Position numbers and translations under genes: made by a program | Source of the DNA: Phototrophicus methaneseepsis | GTDB lineage: Bacteria; Chloroflexota; Anaerolineae; Aggregatilineales; Phototrophicaceae | DNA length: 64,000 nucleotides | Direction: 5' to 3' | NCBI RefSeq assembly: GCF_015500095.1 | Contig: NZ_CP062983.1 | Span: forward strand, 2,294,001-2,358,000 | Notes under the pieces: generated by a model | The model's database searches: none | The model's input: the letters and a program-made list of their open reading frames with translations, nothing else | What the model was told of the DNA's origin: nothing | Part shown: positions 34,294 through 43,852 of the stretch, piece by piece | Position numbering within the stretch: the first letter of the stretch is position 1 | Layout of the letters: each line of letters starts with the position of its first letter

Positions 34294-35838
34294 ATGAAAA
34301 CAATAGAAGCCGTAACTGAATACGGGAAAATACGGGGTATCAGCGATAGGGGCGTCAATATCTTTAAAGGCATCCCTTATGCTGGACGTATTTCCGGCGA
34401 TAGGCGATTTCGTGAACCTGCTCCGCTGGAACCATGGACGGGCGTACGGGATGCGACACAACCCGGTGCACCAGCTATCCAACCACCCCGGATGAATGAA
34501 CCGGATCCCGCGGAAGATTGTCTTTTCCTGAATATCTGGACACCAGCTAATGACAATCGCAAACGCCCTGTGATGTTTTACAGTCACGGGGGCGGATTCG
34601 TAATAGGTTCAGGGAGTGCTGCTGGTCAGGATGGTGCAAATCTTGCGCGTAATTTTGATGTTGTCGTCGTGCAGACGAATCACCGCCTGGGTTTGTTGGG
34701 TTTTCTCTATCTGGATGAACTCGCCGGAGCGGACTATGAAGGTTCGGGCAATCGGGGGATTCTGGATATTATAAGGGGCCTGGAATGGGTGAACAGGAAT
34801 ATAGAGAAATTTGGTGGTGACCCTGATAACGTCATGATTTTTGGCGAATCAGGCGGTGGCGCAAAAACGTCCTGTTTGTATGCGATGCCAGCCGCTGCCC
34901 CATACTTTAATAAGGCGTCTATTGAAAGCGGGCCGGGTGTCCGTATGTACACGCGGGAAATGGCAGCTAAAACCACGGAGTTAGTTTTGAAAGAACTGAA
35001 TATTGCTCCAAAGAATTGGCGTAAGCTGCTGGAAGTGCCTGCTGCTAAATTGCATGAAGTTCAATCTAAATTCCCGCCCATCCCACCCCATCAGAGAAAT
35101 AGAAAAGGGGGAATTACGGGACCATTTCCTGGGGGTTTTGCTCCTGTTGTCGATGATATCCATCTTCCTGCCCATCCTTTTGATCCGGTAGCCCCGGATG
35201 TTTCGCGAGATAAACCCCTTATTGTGGGATGGAACGAAGATGAGCATACATTCTTTATGTGGGAAAGAGGCGATGTTCGTGCTGTTGGTATCGACTTCGC
35301 TGGTTTAGAAGCTCAACTCGAACCTCAATTCGGGTCAGATACGAAGAAAATTATCGAAACATATCGCAGAACCAGACCGCAGGCTTCTGCAACAGATATT
35401 TTTGTTGCCGTTTCATCTATCACAATGATGGGGCTGGGGTCTATTGATATCGCGGAAAAGAAAGCGGCACAAAACACAGCGCCTGTCTATTTGTATCATT
35501 TTGGGTATAAATCAGAGATGAAAGTTCCCGGAACCGATTATGCAATGGGGACGCCTCACGCTATGGATATCACTTTCAAATTCAACAATGAAACACCGGA
35601 AAATGATCCCGGTTTTCTTTCCGGCAATCATCCTGATCGATACATCGCGTCACATAATATGGCTGCGTTGTGGTCAAATTTTGCGAGAACAGGAAAACCA
35701 TTTGCCACTGATGTACCGGAATGGCCGGAATACGATCTTAAAGACAGAGCATCTATGCGAATCGATACAAAATGCGAAGTCCTCTATGATCGATTCAGCG
35801 AAGAGCTTGCTATGTGGCGATCTATCGGGAGATTGTAG
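34294..35838 (+). CDS. Carboxylesterase type B
   Basis: 514 residues from ATG at 34294; the frame runs back to 34195 but the extra part overlaps the esterase remnant and is not family-like. Typical landmarks are FKGIPYAGR near the N-terminus, EDCLFLNIWTPA, the oxyanion hole SHGGGFVIGS, nucleophile Ser in FGESGGGAK and the catalytic His region GTPHAMDITFKF. It hydrolyses carboxylic esters, here perhaps acetyl or acyl groups on imported glycosides. No signal peptide. The ribosome site (GAGGG) is 13 bases upstream, rather far. Confidence 0.9.
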   Translation: MKTIEAVTEYGKIRGISDRGVNIFKGIPYAGRISGDRRFREPAPLEPWTGVRDATQPGAPAIQPPRMNEPDPAEDCLFLNIWTPANDNRKRPVMFYSHGGGFVIGSGSAAGQDGANLARNFDVVVVQTNHRLGLLGFLYLDELAGADYEGSGNRGILDIIRGLEWVNRNIEKFGGDPDNVMIFGESGGGAKTSCLYAMPAAAPYFNKASIESGPGVRMYTREMAAKTTELVLKELNIAPKNWRKLLEVPAAKLHEVQSKFPPIPPHQRNRKGGITGPFPGGFAPVVDDIHLPAHPFDPVAPDVSRDKPLIVGWNEDEHTFFMWERGDVRAVGIDFAGLEAQLEPQFGSDTKKIIETYRRTRPQASATDIFVAVSSITMMGLGSIDIAEKKAAQNTAPVYLYHFGYKSEMKVPGTDYAMGTPHAMDITFKFNNETPENDPGFLSGNHPDRYIASHNMAALWSNFARTGKPFATDVPEWPEYDLKDRASMRIDTKCEVLYDRFSEELAMWRSIGRL

Positions 35839-35891
35839 TACGGGTATTGGTAGGTTAAATCAGGGATTTATGTGTAGTTAGAAGGGTAGAC

Positions 35892-38282
35892 ATGAAAGTA
35901 TTATTGAATGAAAACCCCTTAGCTCCGAGCAATCGACCGCCATCTAGTTTTAGCGCGCTACAGCAGGAGCGTCCTGCCTGGATTAGGTCACGGCAATCGA
36001 AGGCCGCACCGGAAGTCACAGCTTTCCGTTTGCAGTTTAGCCTGCCACAGAGTGCTAAGATTCGTACCCATGTGAGCGCAGATGAACGTTACATCCTTTA
36101 TCTAGATGGAGAATATATCGGACGGGGGCCTGAGCGTGGTTCAGAACAGATCTGGTTTTATGAAACCTATGATCTGGATATAACAGCTGGAGCACATACG
36201 ATTGTAGCGCTGGTCTGGCGGCTGGGTGAGGTGGCCCCGAAAGCGCAGATTAGTCTGGAGGGTGGTTTTTTGCTGGAGGCGGAAGGGCCTTATGGCAAAC
36301 TGCTTTCTACAAAATCCGCTGTTTGGGAAACCATGTCAGTCAACGGTATTCGCTTTGAAATGCCTGTCGTTCAGATTCAATCGCCTTATTTTGCTCAGCC
36401 TACCCAGACGACAGACGGGTCTAGCTATCCCTGGGGTATTGAAACGGGCGAAGGGGATGGTTGGGAGCCTGCTATAGCACGGCACGAAGATGTTGCTTTT
36501 GCCTTTGGTATCTATCCCGTGCATAAGCTTCACCCGGCTTTGTTGCCTGCGCAAATGGCTGAAGTAAGAAACGCCGGAATCATACGCTATGTATCCGATA
36601 CACCCTGGGGTGATCCGCAGGTGGTTTCCGGCACAACGGATACGAGCCTCCTTTCTGAAGAAAAACTCTGGCAGACTTTATTGGATGAATCAATACCATT
36701 GGAGATTCCGCCCCACACACAACGTCAGATCGTTATTGATCTGGAACAGTATGTATGCGCTTATCCACAGATCGAGATATCCGGTGGCCGTGGGAGCCAG
36801 CTCATCATAGGATGGGCAGAAGCCCTATATCTGGACGATTCTGGTCAAGAAAAAGGCCAGCGTGATGAAGTCGAGGGCCGTACATTTATTGGATTGGCGC
36901 GAGATGTGTTCATGCCTAATGGTGGTGAATCAAGGAAGTTTGAACCATTATGGTGGCGGGCAGGGCGATTCATTCAGATACTCATAGAAACAGGCGAACA
37001 CCCCTTAACCCTTGAAAGGTTTAGCCTTCTCGAAACGCGCTATCCGCTAGAGATGGAAAGTCGTTTTACGAGTAGTGACGCTCGTCTCGAAGCAGTGACA
37101 CCCATCATGTTGCGTGGTTTGCAAATGTGCGCTCATGAAACCTATATGGACTGTCCTTATTATGAACAAATGATGTATGTTGGGGATGCACGGTTAGAAG
37201 CCCTGACAACCTATGTGATCAATGCTGACGATCGCTTGCCACGCAAGGCAATGACGCTCTTTGATAAGTCGCGCATGGATGATGGGTTTACACGGGCGCG
37301 TTACCCTGGGCGTGATATACAGGTGATCCCACCCTTTGCATTGTGGTGGATTGGCATGGTCTATGACTATGCTTTATGGCGAGGCAACCGCGCTTACATC
37401 GCTGGGATGCTGCTGGGGGTGCGTTCCGTGCTGGATGGATTTCTGAAACACATCAATTCGGACAATCTATTGCGGGCACTGCCAGGTTGGAATTTCTCAG
37501 ACTGGACTTCTGGATGGCCGCTGGGTGTCCCGCCTGACGGATTTGACGGATTGAGTGGCTTACTCAACTGGCATCTGGTCTATACCCTGGGACTGGCGAC
37601 TCAACTGGAAAAATGGGCTGGCGAAGATTTGCTCGCTCAACGCTGGCAGGGCTGGCAGGAGACAATCTCCCGTGCAGCGACCACTCATTTCTGGAATGAA
37701 GTGCGTGGTCTGTTTGCAGACGACATAGCACACACAAGCTTTTCCGAGCATACGCAATGCCTAGCCCTATTGTCTGGGACATTGGATGATGAGATGTCCC
37801 ATAGCACAGCCGATAATCTGCTTCGTGATCCATCTTTGACCCGCACCACGATATATTTTTCACACTATCTACTTGAAGCCTTCTATCTATTGAGGAAACC
37901 AGAGGCATTTTTCAAGAGAATGGATCTGTGGTTCGATCTCCCTGCACAGGGTTTTAAGACGACCCCGGAGAAGCCCGAGCCATCGCGTTCAGATTGTCAT
38001 GGATGGGGTGCCCATCCGCTTTATCACTATTTTGCGACCCTGCTGGGTATACGCCCCGCATTATTGGGTTTTGAGCAGGTTGCTATTGCGCCAATGCCGG
38101 GTCACTTGACACGTATTGCCGGCGAAATGGCTCACCCTAATGGTGTGATTCAGGTAGATCTTCACTTTGAGGATGAGCGTGTTTGGGGACAGGTGTCTTT
38201 GCCGCATAATGTCATCGGGACTTTTTGCTATGCAGGAAAAACACAGGTATTGAAAGCGGGATCACAGCAGATTGACCTGTGA
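35892..38282 (+). CDS. GH78-like alpha-L-rhamnosidase (second copy)
   Basis: 796 residues. N-terminal carbohydrate-binding-like beta domain (YILYLDGEYIGRGPERGSEQ), then an (alpha/alpha)6 barrel with the GH78 acidic motif variant MDCPYYEQMMYVGDARLEAL (about residues 418-437) and DDGFTRARYPGRD. A typical C-terminal stretch near HGWGAHPLYHYFATLLGIRP and a closing beta domain follow. It is quite different from the first rhamnosidase, so the linkage preference may differ. No signal peptide. A good AGAAGGG site precedes ATG 35892. It is the last gene of the locus, followed by a terminator. Confidence 0.88.
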   Translation: MKVLLNENPLAPSNRPPSSFSALQQERPAWIRSRQSKAAPEVTAFRLQFSLPQSAKIRTHVSADERYILYLDGEYIGRGPERGSEQIWFYETYDLDITAGAHTIVALVWRLGEVAPKAQISLEGGFLLEAEGPYGKLLSTKSAVWETMSVNGIRFEMPVVQIQSPYFAQPTQTTDGSSYPWGIETGEGDGWEPAIARHEDVAFAFGIYPVHKLHPALLPAQMAEVRNAGIIRYVSDTPWGDPQVVSGTTDTSLLSEEKLWQTLLDESIPLEIPPHTQRQIVIDLEQYVCAYPQIEISGGRGSQLIIGWAEALYLDDSGQEKGQRDEVEGRTFIGLARDVFMPNGGESRKFEPLWWRAGRFIQILIETGEHPLTLERFSLLETRYPLEMESRFTSSDARLEAVTPIMLRGLQMCAHETYMDCPYYEQMMYVGDARLEALTTYVINADDRLPRKAMTLFDKSRMDDGFTRARYPGRDIQVIPPFALWWIGMVYDYALWRGNRAYIAGMLLGVRSVLDGFLKHINSDNLLRALPGWNFSDWTSGWPLGVPPDGFDGLSGLLNWHLVYTLGLATQLEKWAGEDLLAQRWQGWQETISRAATTHFWNEVRGLFADDIAHTSFSEHTQCLALLSGTLDDEMSHSTADNLLRDPSLTRTTIYFSHYLLEAFYLLRKPEAFFKRMDLWFDLPAQGFKTTPEKPEPSRSDCHGWGAHPLYHYFATLLGIRPALLGFEQVAIAPMPGHLTRIAGEMAHPNGVIQVDLHFEDERVWGQVSLPHNVIGTFCYAGKTQVLKAGSQQIDL

Positions 38283-38422
38283 GTGAGCCTGGGGCATACG
38301 CTCGCCTCAAACCCTCGGAAGCAAGGCGCAAACTGTAAGAGGTATGCAGTGTGTTGATAAAGCCCTTGCTGCAAGTCGACAAAGTCACTGGCCGCAGCTA
38401 TGGTACTTTTTTTTTATAGCTT

Positions 38423-38459
38423 AACTGGCGTTGGAGCACTCCGGCGCCAGTTTTCTTTT
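38423..38459 (+). terminator. Rho-independent terminator of the rhamnoside locus
   Basis: Stem AACTGGCG (38423-38430) / CGCCAGTT (38445-38452), then TTCTTTT. A further T10 run lies just upstream (38406-38415). The region 38283-38422 shows no coding sequence. Confidence 0.8.
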
Positions 38460-38561
38460 CTCTACGCCAGTGATATGGCAATCATTGTGGAATCATCAGA
38501 AATCTAACCCCAGTAATGGAGTAAGATCAAAAGCATATATACACGATAATTGAGAAATGTC

Positions 38562-40565
38562 ATGCAAAAAATAATCGCGTGTCTGCTGTTGATTTTGCTC
38601 GTTAGGCCGATTTATGCGCAGAAATCTCTCCTGTCAAATTTAGATATTATCACTGCTGAAAATGCTCCTGAACTTCAGCAAGTTGGCTTTGTTGGGCGTG
38701 GTACAGCTAATGCTCTAGATTGGCACCCAGACGGTACTATACTGGCTGTTGCCAGTATGTCAGGGGTCTGGTTGTTGGATGAAACGCTCCAATTAATTCG
38801 TTCGACGCCCATACAACAACCAATTATAGATTTAGCCTGGAGTCCAGATGGGTCACATATCGCTGTAGTGAGTAATTTAAGAGGTAGATGCACATTTCAA
38901 ATATGGGATGCCAATTTTATAAAAGCACAGCTTAGACTTGATACTTGTGGCGAAAGGTCTGAATGGAACGTGACCGGTGATTACTTAGCAATTTTTAACT
39001 CCTATTCAGAGAATAATGAAGTTTATCTGATCGATACTCGTACTAACGATATAAAAATTGTGCCGGGTCAAGATGGGACCTGGTCTCCATCAGGTGATTA
39101 TCTATTCACGCGCCTGAGGGTTTCCCGCTTCTATTGGGAAGATCCAGCTATGTATACCTGGGATGCCATTACAGGAGAACTCATTTCTGAACTTGATATC
39201 ACAGATCAACAGGCTGGATGGATTTTCTGGGGTATTGATGATCAGAACGTAGCAATTTCGTGCAATGAATCAGAATCAGATACAGATGATATCACTATTA
39301 ATATATGTCGCTTTAATGTGCATACAGGTGAAAGAGATATGATTCAACACGTTATGACTTATCGTCTGGGGCAAGCGGTGAGTTTACTGAATAAACCTGC
39401 TTGGTCTGACAATCAATTAAAATTAGCTTGGATAACAGAACGTTTTTTAGAAGGATTCTTGAAAAATGTTCTGGTTATGGATGTAGAAACCAATGAGGTG
39501 ACGAACGTCGGTATAGGCACTGCATTCGATTGGATACCTGCTACAGACTATTTATCGGCTATCGTTGGTAATGGTGACATTCGTATCTACGATATGATGG
39601 GCAATATTCTCGCAGAAAGCCATGTCTTCACAGCACCAGTCAACATGATTGCTGTCCGTCCTGGTAGCACACACGTTGCAAGTGCAGGATTTGGCTATGA
39701 ACAGGACACACACGTTTGGGATATCCAACAATCTTGGATAAACCCTCACTTAACTCTTTTTACAGAACCAGCGGAAATTGTCGATTACACACCCGATGGG
39801 AATCATTTGATTGCCGGTGGAACGATGGTTACAGATATTGTTGTCAATCAGGGAATACATGCTTTTGATTCAGACACAGGAAAACGTGTTCGCACAATTC
39901 AAGCTTTTTACGATCAAGGGGCATCTCCACCAGATGTGTATTGGAACTCAGATTATACAGAAGTTGCAGAGAGAAGAGATAATCAATTAGAGTTATCGAA
40001 TGGTATCACAATCCAGGTGAGGGATAGCTTTGAATATGCAGCATGGAGCCCTGATGGAGTCTATATCGCCACTGTAAATTACTTTCCTGACGACTACAGC
40101 TTTGTGGTAGATACTTGGAATGTTTTAACAGGAAAAGCTGTTAATTCATTCTCAAGTGGGATGTTTGCCTTTGAAGGATTAGTTTGGAGCTCTGATAGTA
40201 CGAAAATTGCTGTTTTATTAGAGCACCCGACAGGATCTAACATTTATCTTCGAGGGCTCCGAGTATTTACTGTGACTGAAGGAGAAAACTACGAATTTGA
40301 TCGCTATGACTATCAAGTATTTGCTGAGGTCAATATTTATGATTCCTCACAACAGGTTAAAGCCGCTTGGAACAGTGATGGCACAGTGCTCGCGGTTGCT
40401 TTATATGACATGCTGCAGATTCATGATTTAAAAAATGAAGAGGGCAATCCGCTAGTTTCGTTACCTGCTTATGACGTTGTTAGTCTTGAGTGGTCTCCAG
40501 ACGATTGCTTTATTGTTACTGGCGGCAAGGATGGGATTATAAGGCTTTTCGCGTCTCCAAGCTGA
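38562..40565 (+). CDS. Secreted WD40-like beta-propeller protein
   Basis: 667 residues from ATG at 38562; a TTG at 38550 is the only longer option. A signal peptide is clear (KIIACLLLILLVRPIYA, cut near AQ). The rest is a series of WD40/TolB-like blades: ALDWHPDGTILAVASMSGVWLLD, DLAWSPDGSHIAVVS, WDIQQSW, AAWSPDGVYIATVN and LEWSPDDCFIVTGGKDGIIRLF. At least six blades can be seen, enough for one or two propellers. Function is probably protein or ligand binding outside the cell. It is more AT-rich than most neighbours, which could mean recent transfer. Confidence 0.85.
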   Translation: MQKIIACLLLILLVRPIYAQKSLLSNLDIITAENAPELQQVGFVGRGTANALDWHPDGTILAVASMSGVWLLDETLQLIRSTPIQQPIIDLAWSPDGSHIAVVSNLRGRCTFQIWDANFIKAQLRLDTCGERSEWNVTGDYLAIFNSYSENNEVYLIDTRTNDIKIVPGQDGTWSPSGDYLFTRLRVSRFYWEDPAMYTWDAITGELISELDITDQQAGWIFWGIDDQNVAISCNESESDTDDITINICRFNVHTGERDMIQHVMTYRLGQAVSLLNKPAWSDNQLKLAWITERFLEGFLKNVLVMDVETNEVTNVGIGTAFDWIPATDYLSAIVGNGDIRIYDMMGNILAESHVFTAPVNMIAVRPGSTHVASAGFGYEQDTHVWDIQQSWINPHLTLFTEPAEIVDYTPDGNHLIAGGTMVTDIVVNQGIHAFDSDTGKRVRTIQAFYDQGASPPDVYWNSDYTEVAERRDNQLELSNGITIQVRDSFEYAAWSPDGVYIATVNYFPDDYSFVVDTWNVLTGKAVNSFSSGMFAFEGLVWSSDSTKIAVLLEHPTGSNIYLRGLRVFTVTEGENYEFDRYDYQVFAEVNIYDSSQQVKAAWNSDGTVLAVALYDMLQIHDLKNEEGNPLVSLPAYDVVSLEWSPDDCFIVTGGKDGIIRLFASPS

Positions 40566-40638
40566 TGCTTGCGTAGAGTTGCTCTGTGCCCAATAATCAT
40601 GCGCACTGTCAACTGAAAAAGATTGAGACAACGTCTGC

Positions 40639-41538
40639 ATGGTCTCTAAACTCATCGCCCAAGTGACGCGTGTTGCAAAGTGGCTGTGGCTCGTTCTGCT
40701 GGTCGGGGCTGTTATCTTCTATCTCTCCCAGCATTTTGAGTCGATTGGTCCTCAGCTTCAGGCTGTTTCTATTACGCGTCTTCTGATTGCATATCTCTTT
40801 CTGGTCATCGCCAAAGTGCTGCTCGTTGGCGTCTCGTATGAGTCCGTAGCTGTGACGCGCTATGTGCTCCCCGTCCGGCGTATGTTCTTCATCAATGCCA
40901 TTAGCCAGCTTGCGAAGTACCTGCCAGGTGGCATCTGGCACTTCGTTGGTAGGGCAGGCTTTTATCGCCATGCGGGCATGCCGCTCAAAAAAGCTTCTCA
41001 GGCCATGATTATTGAGAATATCTGGTTGGTCACTTCTGCCTTGATTGCAGGTGCTGCCTACTGTGCCGTGTATTATCTGGCGTCACCGCTGGATATATTG
41101 GTTGTCGTCGGGCTTATTGTTGTTCATATTGCCATTCTGTTCTTATCCAGCCCACCTGAGCCGGGACGTTTGCTATCTGTGTTGGTGGCGGCTGGCCTGG
41201 AATGGGCATCCTTGACGCTGATGGGCATCGCTTTATGGCTCATTGTGCCGGAGATGGCTGATGCCGGGTATCTGTCGCTGGCGATAGGCGCTTTCTGCAT
41301 CAGCTGGGTGATTGGCTATGTGGCGATTTTCGCACCTAGTGGCATCGGTGTGCGGGAGGGTGTCCTGGTGGCATTGCTTGCTTCTGTTGCCCCGCCAGAG
41401 ACGATTGTGCTCTATGCGACGATTCATCGCTTCGCCTGGATTATCTCCGAGTTGACGCTGGCACTGTTTGCTAAGCTCTTTGCAGATGAAGCCGCAGAAG
41501 CTGTCCTGAATGCTGTTGTCACAGATGCGAGCGAATAA
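40639..41538 (+). CDS. Lysylphosphatidylglycerol synthase-type flippase-domain membrane protein
   Basis: 299 residues with about eight membrane helices. The pattern fits the LPG_synthase_TM/UPF0104 family: FFINAISQLAKYLPGGIWHFVGRAGFYRHAG in the second quarter and IFAPSGIGVREGVLVALLA near the end. Family members flip or transport lipids or polyisoprenoid-linked sugars, but the soluble synthase domain of MprF is absent here. The start (ATG 40639) has a weak ribosome site. It stands alone, with a terminator directly after. Confidence 0.83.
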   Translation: MVSKLIAQVTRVAKWLWLVLLVGAVIFYLSQHFESIGPQLQAVSITRLLIAYLFLVIAKVLLVGVSYESVAVTRYVLPVRRMFFINAISQLAKYLPGGIWHFVGRAGFYRHAGMPLKKASQAMIIENIWLVTSALIAGAAYCAVYYLASPLDILVVVGLIVVHIAILFLSSPPEPGRLLSVLVAAGLEWASLTLMGIALWLIVPEMADAGYLSLAIGAFCISWVIGYVAIFAPSGIGVREGVLVALLASVAPPETIVLYATIHRFAWIISELTLALFAKLFADEAAEAVLNAVVTDASE

Positions 41539-41573
41539 GTGATTTTGTAGTCATAACCCCCTTGCTTTAGATG

Positions 41574-41600
41574 AGGCCCTTGCATCAGCAGGGCCTTTTT
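41574..41600 (+). terminator. Rho-independent terminator
   Basis: Stem AGGCCCT (41574-41580) / AGGGCCT (41590-41596), 9-nt loop, followed by a T-run. Ends the flippase-like gene. Confidence 0.85.
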
Positions 41601-41683
41601 GACTGAGTACCTCCGACATAGATTCTCCTATTCTCCACAGCTTAACGCGCCTTTTCTAAGATGAGTAAGCTTTCATCTAATCT

Positions 41684-41711
41684 TTGAGAGTTATAGCACC
41701 TACCTTATAGC
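41684..41711 (+). promoter_or_regulatory. Candidate promoter of the DUF4397/FAS1 gene
   Basis: TTGAGA (41684-41689), 16-bp spacer, TATAGC (41706-41711). The surrounding 40 bases carry four TATAG/TATAC motifs at 10-14 base spacing (41692, 41706, 41718, 41728), so the exact -10 is uncertain. Confidence 0.35.
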
Positions 41712-41771
41712 GTGCTTATACCTGTCCTATAGGGTGAGTTATGTGTTACAGAGTTAAGAAAGGGAGAACTT

Positions 41772-43067
41772 ATGAAGAGAACAACGACTTTGATGGTCAT
41801 TCTTGGTTTGCTGGTGAGCTTATTGGCTGTACCTGCGTTTGCCCAGGATGCCACCCCAACTGTAGAAACAACCCCTGAAGCAACTATGGAAACCACCATG
41901 GAAGCGACAGCAGAAGCAACCACCGAAGACACGATGGAAGAATCTGCAGAAGTTGAAGGACCCACCGCGTATTTGCGTATTCTTCATCTCGTACCTGATG
42001 CGGGCGCCGTTGATGTTTACTTAAACGGTGAATTGAGTGACATCCAGGGTAGCGAGTATGTGGGTGAGAGCGAATGGCATGCTGTTCCTACCGGGACGCA
42101 TACTGTTGCAGTCACGTCAGCTGGTAGCATGGTAGAAGAAGCAATCGCCAGCACGGAAGTGACCCTCAATGAAGATGACTTCGTGACCCTTGCTGTGGTA
42201 TCAGATGCAGAAGGTACGCCGTCTGTTCAGGTCATCCTGAGTGATTTCAGTGAACAACTGCCTGGCGTCGCTGTGCTGAACTTTGTGAATGCCTTAAATG
42301 GCTCACGTTCGGTAAACTTCCTGCGTGATGATGTTCCGTTTGTTACGGGCCTGGCTCCTTCCGCATCAACAGCGTCTGAAATTGATAATTCCATTCCTGT
42401 TGATGTCGATACCTACACCTTCTCTGTTGAATATAGCGATACAGAAGAACCTGTCGCTGTAGACTCGGTTGAACTGGATGTGGTCGCGACGGATAATTAT
42501 CTCTTCGTCGTGAGCGGCACGGAAGAAAGCCCTGAACTGACGATTTACGAAACCTCACGTGGTGATATACGTGTGTTAACGGGTGAGATCGAAGCCCCAG
42601 GTACGATTGTCGAAGCCCTGGCTGCTGAAAATCTCGCGACGGTAAGTGATGCACTGGCCCAGACAGGCTTGGCAGATACCCTGAGTAGCGAAGGCCCTTA
42701 CACCGTCTTCATCCCGGCTGATTACCTCCAGGATGAGCTGAGCGCCAGCAGCGAAGACTTAACGACACTGTTGCAGAACCATGTTGTCGAAGGCGATCTG
42801 AAATTGTCCGACCTGGTTGATATGGGTAGTGTGACAACTCTGGCTGGTAACACGCTGGATGTGACCACAGTCGATAATACCGTTATGATTGGCGACGTTG
42901 CCGTCCTGACGACGAATATCGCTGCAACAAATGGCACCATCCACATCATTGATGGGATTCTTTCCACCAGTGAGGATGATATGGCGGCTGAAGAGGATAT
43001 GGCTGTGACCGACGAAGCAACCATGGAATCAACAGTTGTTGAACCCACTGCAACGCCGAGTGGCTAA
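41772..43067 (+). CDS. Secreted DUF4397 plus fasciclin (FAS1) domain protein
   Basis: 431 residues. Signal peptide (LMVILGLLVSLLAVPAFA, cut near AQD), then a Thr/Glu/Met-rich low-complexity linker (about 26-62). A DUF4397 beta domain follows (YLRILHLVPDAGAVDVYLNG onward, about 67-265), then one FAS1 domain (about 277-400) with TIVEALAAENLATVSDALAQ, GPYTVFIPADY and the closing NGTIHIIDGILS. A second Thr/Glu-rich tail ends the protein. FAS1 domains mediate adhesion to surfaces or other cells. No LPXTG or membrane anchor is seen. A GGGAG site precedes the ATG. Confidence 0.9.
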   Translation: MKRTTTLMVILGLLVSLLAVPAFAQDATPTVETTPEATMETTMEATAEATTEDTMEESAEVEGPTAYLRILHLVPDAGAVDVYLNGELSDIQGSEYVGESEWHAVPTGTHTVAVTSAGSMVEEAIASTEVTLNEDDFVTLAVVSDAEGTPSVQVILSDFSEQLPGVAVLNFVNALNGSRSVNFLRDDVPFVTGLAPSASTASEIDNSIPVDVDTYTFSVEYSDTEEPVAVDSVELDVVATDNYLFVVSGTEESPELTIYETSRGDIRVLTGEIEAPGTIVEALAAENLATVSDALAQTGLADTLSSEGPYTVFIPADYLQDELSASSEDLTTLLQNHVVEGDLKLSDLVDMGSVTTLAGNTLDVTTVDNTVMIGDVAVLTTNIAATNGTIHIIDGILSTSEDDMAAEEDMAVTDEATMESTVVEPTATPSG

Positions 43068-43091
43068 AGCCTAACGTGCGAATCAGAAAGA

Positions 43092-43117
43092 AGGGCCAGC
43101 ATTAGCTGGCTCTTTTT
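43092..43117. terminator. Terminator between convergent genes
   Basis: Stem AGGGCCAGC (43092-43100) / GCTGGCTCT (43105-43113) with one G-T pair, 4-nt loop, then T5. It serves the FAS1 gene, and its right arm overlaps the 3' end of the minus-strand PH-like gene. Confidence 0.85.
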
Positions 43118-43683
43118 GATTTGCGAGGGGCCCCATCGTCCTGTTCACCTAGCAAGTTTTGCAGAATGCGATACGGTGTTTCGACATCATTGAGCCCATA
43201 GAAGCCAGGCAGCGTCTCCCCATTCCATAAGGCAAAGTTGTTACGATTGGAATAGACCAGGGGATTGCGTTTATCAAACAGCAGATTGTTCCCCTGCCAG
43301 TTCAAAGCTGTTACTTGATGAAGTTGGTAGGTTGTCAGGCTGCGATTAAACAGCGTCGATAAAATAAGCACACGCCTGGATGTGATTGCATAAAATGTCT
43401 GCTCTCGTCTGAAATATTTATAAACGAAGCGGCCCCAGATAAAGTACTGCCCGACCACGACAAAGGGTACGCCCCATAAGACGAAGAAAAAAGGCGCACC
43501 CGATGAGGCTGCACTGAGCGTCCAGAAGATAGCAAAACCACCCCACATCAAGCTGAACGGAATGAGAAAAATATCGTTTGGGGAGAGCAACTTGCGTGAA
43601 GAAGGTTGGTCCATCCAGAGGATGTTTTCGTCATCCATCAGATAAGCATCAAAGATAGCTGAATTTTTCCGTTTGGGTTTCAT
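43102..43683 (-). CDS. Membrane protein with bacterial PH-like domain
   Basis: 193 residues from ATG at 43683, which has AGAGGTG at good spacing; the frame continues 40 codons upstream without signs of coding. Two hydrophobic helices lie at about 38-60 and 66-85 (IPFSLMWGGFAIFWTL; APFFFVLWGVPFVVVGQYFIWG). Then comes a PH-like stretch with QTFYAITSRRVLIL and YQLHQVTALNW, as in bacterial PH (bPH2/DUF304-like) proteins. Function is unknown; such proteins are often membrane-stress or lipid-associated. Confidence 0.75.
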   Translation of the reverse strand: MKPKRKNSAIFDAYLMDDENILWMDQPSSRKLLSPNDIFLIPFSLMWGGFAIFWTLSAASSGAPFFFVLWGVPFVVVGQYFIWGRFVYKYFRREQTFYAITSRRVLILSTLFNRSLTTYQLHQVTALNWQGNNLLFDKRNPLVYSNRNNFALWNGETLPGFYGLNDVETPYRILQNLLGEQDDGAPRKSKRAS

Positions 43684-43852
43684 GATAGCACCTCTGGATT
43701 GTGTTGATTGTTTTTCAGTCGATAGCTTCAGTATACAGAGATTACGCGGGCCACGGTCCCTAATGATTGGGGATTCCGTCAGAATGTCTAAAAATAAGCC
43801 CATGCTAAAATGGTACTAATGAGGATTACGGATAATGAGGGGATAAGGTCCT

